From assembly GCF_000423105.1 (NCBI RefSeq), contig NZ_AUHI01000004.1:372001-436000 (forward strand): a stretch of DNA of 64,000 nt. The letters are read 5' to 3'. Below the pieces are notes generated by a model. It did not search any database and had not been told where the DNA came from. It was given only the letters and a program-made list of their open reading frames with translations. This document shows positions 60,359 through 64,000 of the stretch, in pieces (the first letter of the stretch is position 1; the number at the start of each line of letters is the position of its first letter). Position numbers and translations under genes: made by a program. The DNA is from Halalkalibacillus halophilus DSM 18494. GTDB taxonomy: Bacteria; Bacillota; Bacilli; Bacillales; Alkalibacillaceae.

Positions 60359-60370
60359 TGTTATATATTA

Positions 60371-60589
60371 TTACCAATCAGACTGATAAGCTTCCCATAT
60401 TTCATCAAACGTATTTAGAGCATTTGCAAAAGGGCTATGCATCTCTAAATAAGATGAAATGGTTTGGTAATCTTTAGCTTGCTTTGGAAAGCTATGGTCT
60501 TGAAAAATCCATTCAGCCAGAATTTTACGGTCATCATTTTTAGATTCTACACCTCGATAACGCATGGCATAATGATAAAAGGAACGCAT
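60371..60589 (-). CDS. yozE: YozE family protein (UPF0346)
   Basis: A 72-aa protein with the family pattern: MRSFYHYAMRYRG, IFQDHSFPKQAKDYQTISSYLE and TFDEIWEAY. Small helical protein (SAM-like fold in the B. subtilis homologue); function unknown. ATG at 60589 lies just after the tatC stop; a GTG at 60601 inside tatC is the alternative. Confidence 0.9.
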   Translation of the reverse strand: MRSFYHYAMRYRGVESKNDDRKILAEWIFQDHSFPKQAKDYQTISSYLEMHSPFANALNTFDEIWEAYQSDW

Positions 60590-60593
60590 ATTA

Positions 60594-61358
60594 TCACTCA
60601 CGATCTATATCAGCATTAAGTTCTTTTAATTTTTTCATACGTCGTTTGTGCACCAGACTAGATACAACAATAGCGATTTCATATAGTAATATTAATGGAG
60701 CTGCAACAAGGATTTGTAAAATAAAATCCGGTGGAGAAAGCATAGTTCCAATAATCACTAAGATCAGATACGCCCACTTACGCATTTTTTTCATAAACAT
60801 TGGAGTAATGATGCCTAGACTTGTTAAAAACATAGCTATTAAAGGTACTTCAAAAAATACAGCGAATGGAATGGTGATTTGAAAGATAAACTTAAAATAA
60901 TTATTTGCCGTAAACATCTCATTAACCATACCATCACTTAAGTTTAGTAAGAAACTAAGTACTAAATCTTTAATGACAAAGAACCCAAACGCTAAACCTG
61001 CTACGAATAAAATAAACAACGCAGGTATATACATGAGGCTAATCTTCTTTTCCCTACTCGTCAAACCCGGCTTTATAAATAACCATAGCTGGAAAGCAAG
61101 AAAAGGAATCATCACGATAAGTCCACTCATAAAACCGATCATTACATAGATCCAAATGATATCAAAGGGACTCAAAACAGATAATTCAAAAGGCACATCG
61201 CGCTCTATGTAACGGTATATTTCTTCTACAAAGTAAAAACCAACACCGAAGGAGATTACAAACACGATAAAACTATATAAGAATCGCTTTCTCAACTCCC
61301 CAAGGTGTTCGGTCCAATCCATTTCATTTTCTTGAGGTATTTGTTCATCACTCATCAT
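60594..61358 (-). CDS. tatC: twin-arginine translocase subunit TatC
   Basis: A 254-aa protein with six predicted membrane helices. It has the N-terminal HLGELRKRFLYSFIVF motif that binds twin-arginine signals, the LSPFDIIWIYVMIGF loop and KPGLTSREKK. With TatA it moves folded proteins across the membrane. An A/G-rich N-terminal extension of ~14 residues precedes the core. It follows tatA, separated by a palindromic hairpin. Confidence 0.95.
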   Translation of the reverse strand: MMSDEQIPQENEMDWTEHLGELRKRFLYSFIVFVISFGVGFYFVEEIYRYIERDVPFELSVLSPFDIIWIYVMIGFMSGLIVMIPFLAFQLWLFIKPGLTSREKKISLMYIPALFILFVAGLAFGFFVIKDLVLSFLLNLSDGMVNEMFTANNYFKFIFQITIPFAVFFEVPLIAMFLTSLGIITPMFMKKMRKWAYLILVIIGTMLSPPDFILQILVAAPLILLYEIAIVVSSLVHKRRMKKLKELNADIDRE

Positions 61359-61383
61359 TATTCACCCATTTCGTCATAAAAGA

Positions 61384-61409
61384 AGATGTAAGGGAATTCC
61401 CTTACATCT
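61384..61409 (-). terminator. palindromic hairpin between tatA and tatC (probable attenuator)
   Basis: A perfect 26-bp palindrome (AGATGTAAGGGAA and its complement) centred on an EcoRI-type GAATTC, followed on the minus strand by TCTTCTTTTA. It would reduce read-through from tatA to tatC, giving more TatA than TatC. Confidence 0.75.
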
Positions 61410-61424
61410 CAGGTCTTACACCTT

Positions 61425-61619
61425 TTATTTCTTAGTGTCATTATTATTCTTTGAGTTGGATGAATCATCCGAAATTAAATCGTTCGTTGCTTTTTTGAAT
61501 TCTTTCAATGAAGATCCAAAAGCTTTACCAATCTCTGGCAACTTTGAAGGTCCAAATACTAATAGCAACACGAGCACAATCAAAATAAGTCCTGGAATTC
61601 CAATTCCACCTAAGCCCAT
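61425..61619 (-). CDS. tatA: twin-arginine translocase subunit TatA
   Basis: A 64-aa protein. One N-terminal helix (IGIPGLILIVLVLLLVFG), the hinge GPSKLPEIGKAFGSSLKEFK amphipathic helix, and a charged tail rich in Asn/Asp/Lys. TatA forms the translocation pore with TatC. The ATG at 61619 is chosen because GGTAGGTG lies upstream; a GTG at 61628 overlaps it. Confidence 0.95.
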   Translation of the reverse strand: MGLGGIGIPGLILIVLVLLLVFGPSKLPEIGKAFGSSLKEFKKATNDLISDDSSNSKNNNDTKK

Positions 61620-61729
61620 GAAGAACACCTACCAATCTCTAAAGTAACTATCATTACTCTTATTGTCGCTTATTTGTACGAAATTTGCAAACGTAAAACC
61701 AAATCGTGACAAAATGTTCATGAATTAAT

Positions 61730-62212
61730 CTATTCGACTCGTTCATATATTAAAAATGTATGGTCATATATATTCTTATCGTCCGTTTCACCGTCAATTT
61801 CCTCGACTAATTTCCACTCGTTTTCATCAAAATCAGGAAAATAGGTGTCACCATCAAAAGTGTTGTGAATGATAGTGATGTACATGCGATCAACGATATC
61901 AATGGCATGCTTAAATAGTTCTGCACCGCCAATGATGAAAGATTCTTCTTCATTCCTTAAATGATCGATATCTTCCCATTTATGAATAACTTTACATCCA
62001 TTTTGCTCATAGTTTTTATTTCTAGTCATGATTACGTTTTGTCGATTCGGTAAAGGTTTACCGATCGATTCAAACGTTTTCCGGCCCATAATGACAGTTG
62101 AGCCTTCCGTTTGACGTTTGAAATATTTGAGGTCATTAGGTAAATGCCATGGCATTTTATTTTCGAAACCAATTACGCGTTTTTCATCCATAGCTACGAT
62201 TAAAGATAGCAT
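61730..62212 (-). CDS. dfrA: dihydrofolate reductase
   Basis: A 160-aa enzyme, usual length. IVAMDEKRVIGFENKMPWHLPNDLKYFK holds the folate site (Trp22-like and catalytic Asp27 region), then VIMGRKTFESIGKPLPNR and FIIGGAELF for NADPH. It regenerates tetrahydrofolate after thymidylate synthesis. The gene follows thyA by 13 bp on the same strand. Confidence 0.97.
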   Translation of the reverse strand: MLSLIVAMDEKRVIGFENKMPWHLPNDLKYFKRQTEGSTVIMGRKTFESIGKPLPNRQNVIMTRNKNYEQNGCKVIHKWEDIDHLRNEEESFIIGGAELFKHAIDIVDRMYITIIHNTFDGDTYFPDFDENEWKLVEEIDGETDDKNIYDHTFLIYERVE

Positions 62213-62225
62213 TATACTCCTCCTT

Positions 62226-63185
62226 TTATACAGCTACTGGCGCTTTGATAGCGGGATGTGGCTCATACCCAATAAGTTTGATGTCTTCTAATTCGAAGTC
62301 AAATAAGCTGTCCACATTTTTGTTTAACTCAAGTTGAGGTAAAGTTTTTACATTTCTAGATAACTGTTCTTCTACTTGATGGAAATGATTGTGATATATG
62401 TGTGCATCGCCTAATGTATGAATGAATTCGCCTACTTCTAAATCGCATTCATGTGCAATTAAATGTGTTAATAGCGCGTAACTAGCAATGTTAAATGGAA
62501 TACCTAGAAAAAGGTCGCCACTACGTTGATATAATTGACAAGAAAGCTTTCCATCTTGAACATAGAATTGGAATAAAGTATGGCATGGTGGTAGCGCCAT
62601 CGACGGTATATCTTCTGGGTTCCAGGCGGTAACAATTAACCTTCTAGAATCTGGATTATTCTTAATGTCATATATTACTTGATTAATTTGATCAATCGTA
62701 TCTCCTTGTTGTGTCTGCCAATGTCGCCACTGCTTTCCATATACATCACCAAGGTGTCCAAAATCTTCTGAGAATTGATCATCACTCAAAATCTTTTCCT
62801 TAAATATTTTCATTTGCTCTTGATACAGTTTATTAAACGCCTCGTCCGATTGCGAGCGTCTTCCAAAATCCTTCATGTCAGGCCCATCATAAGACTCACT
62901 TTCGGTCCAATTTTTAAAAGCCCACTCATTCCAAATATTATTATTATGTTGAAGTAAATACCTAATATTCGTATCACCTTTTAAAAACCACAGCAATTCA
63001 CTTACGATTAACTTAAATGGAACTTTTTTTGTTGTTAGGAGTGGGAATCCTTCTGTTAAATCAAAACGCATTTGGTGTCCGAATAACGAACGAGTCCCTA
63101 CTCCAGTTCGGTCAGAACGGTCCTTCCCTTCCTTCATCACATGCTGACATAGCTGTAAATATGTATTTTCACTTGTTTGGATCAT
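62226..63185 (-). CDS. thyA: thymidylate synthase, long form
   Basis: A 319-aa enzyme. It has DRTGVGTRSLFGHQMRFDL, catalytic Cys in ALPPCHTLFQFYV, RSGDLFLGIPFNIASYALL and DAHIYHNH. A ~50-residue insertion in the small domain (around 85-140, NWTESESYDGPDMKDFGRR) makes it the long Lactobacillus casei-type form; E. coli-type enzymes are ~264 aa. It makes dTMP from dUMP with methylene-THF. The start at 63185 follows GGAGGTG; a longer frame to 63212 overlaps that RBS. Confidence 0.97.
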   Translation of the reverse strand: MIQTSENTYLQLCQHVMKEGKDRSDRTGVGTRSLFGHQMRFDLTEGFPLLTTKKVPFKLIVSELLWFLKGDTNIRYLLQHNNNIWNEWAFKNWTESESYDGPDMKDFGRRSQSDEAFNKLYQEQMKIFKEKILSDDQFSEDFGHLGDVYGKQWRHWQTQQGDTIDQINQVIYDIKNNPDSRRLIVTAWNPEDIPSMALPPCHTLFQFYVQDGKLSCQLYQRSGDLFLGIPFNIASYALLTHLIAHECDLEVGEFIHTLGDAHIYHNHFHQVEEQLSRNVKTLPQLELNKNVDSLFDFELEDIKLIGYEPHPAIKAPVAV

Positions 63186-63289
63186 ATGAGCACCTCCAAA
63201 AAATTTACGCATAATATTTACTTCAGTTTAATACACTTCTTTATAGATTAAAAGATTATTATCTTTCTATTTTATCGGAGGGATTCCAT

Positions 63290-64000
63290 ATGAATACTTA
63301 CAAACGAGCAAAACCTATACTCCTTACAGCCATGGCAGGAAGCTTAGCACTTAGTTCTCCTTTTGTTTTCCATTTACCTGTTGATGCTTATGCAAAAGAA
63401 CAGTTAAAGGAAGCTTCGAAGCTAAAGTATGGAGACATGGGAGAGGCTGTTGTCACATTACACCGCAAACTTAAAATTGCTAAATACTATCCAGGAAATC
63501 AATCTGATAAATATAATGTCCTTACAGAATATGCGATTAAGCAATTTCAAATAGCCCATCAAGATCATGTTACCGGGGAAATTGATGAGGATCTGTTACT
63601 GTTACTTGATCGTGTTGTAGAAAAGGAACTTACCAGGGTTGTTGATGAAAATATAGAAAATATTTATTACGATGATCACAGTTTAGCCGTAAAAAAAGTA
63701 CAACAAGCATTAAAGGACTTAGGGATTTATAGTGGAAAAATAGATGGGTATGTTAGGGACGATTTGAAATACACTCTTATGTATTATAATAATATTCAAA
63801 ATAAGGATTTTGATTTGCACAGACTGCAATTAAACCGTCCCGTGCAGATTACCACTGTAGAACCACAAGAGGAAGAAGTGGAAACTCATTCAAGTTCCAC
63901 GGAAGAAGACATAGTTCAAGCTTCCAGTACTAGTGAACAAGATATTGTTCATACTACTGTCTCCTCCTCCCAAGATGAAGATGAGGATACTTCTATTGAA
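63290..64000 (+). CDS. exported peptidoglycan-binding protein (5' part, cut by window end)
   Basis: The frame is open from ATG 63290 to the window end, 237 codons. A signal peptide covers residues 1-36 (basic NTYKRAK, hydrophobic core, cleavage near AYA). Two peptidoglycan-binding-1 repeats follow: YGDMGEAVVTLHRKL..YAIKQFQIAH..VTGEID (~45-105) and AVKKVQQALKDLGIYSGKIDGYV (~125-150). After that comes a low-complexity Ser/Thr/Glu/Asp linker with repeats of SST-x-E-x-DIV. A C-terminal enzymatic domain (NlpC/P60 or 3D type is common) would lie outside the window and is not seen. RBS CGGAGGG. Confidence 0.85.
   Translation, partial: MNTYKRAKPILLTAMAGSLALSSPFVFHLPVDAYAKEQLKEASKLKYGDMGEAVVTLHRKLKIAKYYPGNQSDKYNVLTEYAIKQFQIAHQDHVTGEIDEDLLLLLDRVVEKELTRVVDENIENIYYDDHSLAVKKVQQALKDLGIYSGKIDGYVRDDLKYTLMYYNNIQNKDFDLHRLQLNRPVQITTVEPQEEEVETHSSSTEEDIVQASSTSEQDIVHTTVSSSQDEDEDTSIE

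Noticed and set aside
1..64000. Prophage, transposon, restriction or toxin-antitoxin systems
   Set aside because: I looked for transposases, integrases, phage structural genes and similar and found none; all larger frames match housekeeping or metabolic families.

Overview
This window looks like a chromosomal segment of a spore-forming, low-G+C Bacillaceae, probably a salt-tolerant relative of Oceanobacillus/Virgibacillus. Three things suggest this. The gene order follows the Bacillus subtilis lexA-ynzC-tkt-sirA-yneF-ccdA-ccdC-yneK ... acnA-yneN-tlp-yneP-yneQ-plsY-yneT-parE-parC backbone. Sporulation genes are present (Tlp, YjcZ, SirA, DUF2642 and DUF3231 proteins). Several exported proteins are unusually acidic. 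The genus is an inference; no rRNA gene is in the window. No phage, transposon, CRISPR array or restriction system was seen.

Layout. 1-6.8 kb: the end of a UvrX-like Y-family polymerase, lexA with an SOS box, ynzC, transketolase, sirA, yneF, then ccdA / an orphan mrpB / ccdC, and yneK. 6.8-13.2 kb: a selenocysteine locus that interrupts the ancestral yneK-acnA order. It holds tRNA-Sec, a PAS histidine kinase running into selB, selD (itself a selenoprotein with an in-frame UGA), a small SelW-like selenoprotein with a CxxU motif, and selA. This is the most unusual part of the window: the whole Sec decoding set plus two selenoproteins, both of which ordinary gene calling would truncate or miss. 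13.4-29.1 kb: aconitase, a CAP-domain exported protein, a large heme catalase, a thioredoxin-like protein with a membrane partner, small spore and Fur-family proteins, a thioesterase, yneQ, yidD, folE2, plsY, yneT and the topoisomerase IV genes.

29.2-40 kb: a TetR regulator and a leucine/branched-chain acyl-CoA catabolic operon (acyl-CoA dehydrogenase, a free-standing C-terminal AMP-binding domain, biotin carboxylase, biotin carrier, HMG-CoA lyase, enoyl-CoA hydratase, carboxyltransferase). It is preceded by a near-perfect cre site and an 18-bp palindromic operator. A flavoprotein dehydrogenase and a convergent acyl-CoA synthetase, also with a cre-like site, follow. 40-46 kb: bacterial nitric oxide synthase, a lipoprotein sugar dehydrogenase and a stationary-phase/oxidative-stress group (Mn catalase, DUF2642, DUF3231, AhpD-like, CDGSH protein). 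46-64 kb: glycerophosphodiesterase, a MecA-type lipoprotein PBP, SCP2 protein, msrA, S9 peptidase, a double dynamin, ferredoxin, esterase, msrAB fusion, ung, yozE, tatC/tatA, dfrA, thyA and the start of a peptidoglycan-binding exported protein.

Two genes (Mn catalase and ung) have intact conserved N-termini and good Shine-Dalgarno sequences but no ATG, GTG or TTG in frame at the expected place. Their starts appear to be AUA/AUU codons. Together with the recoded UGA codons, this makes the window a good test case for non-standard translation signals.
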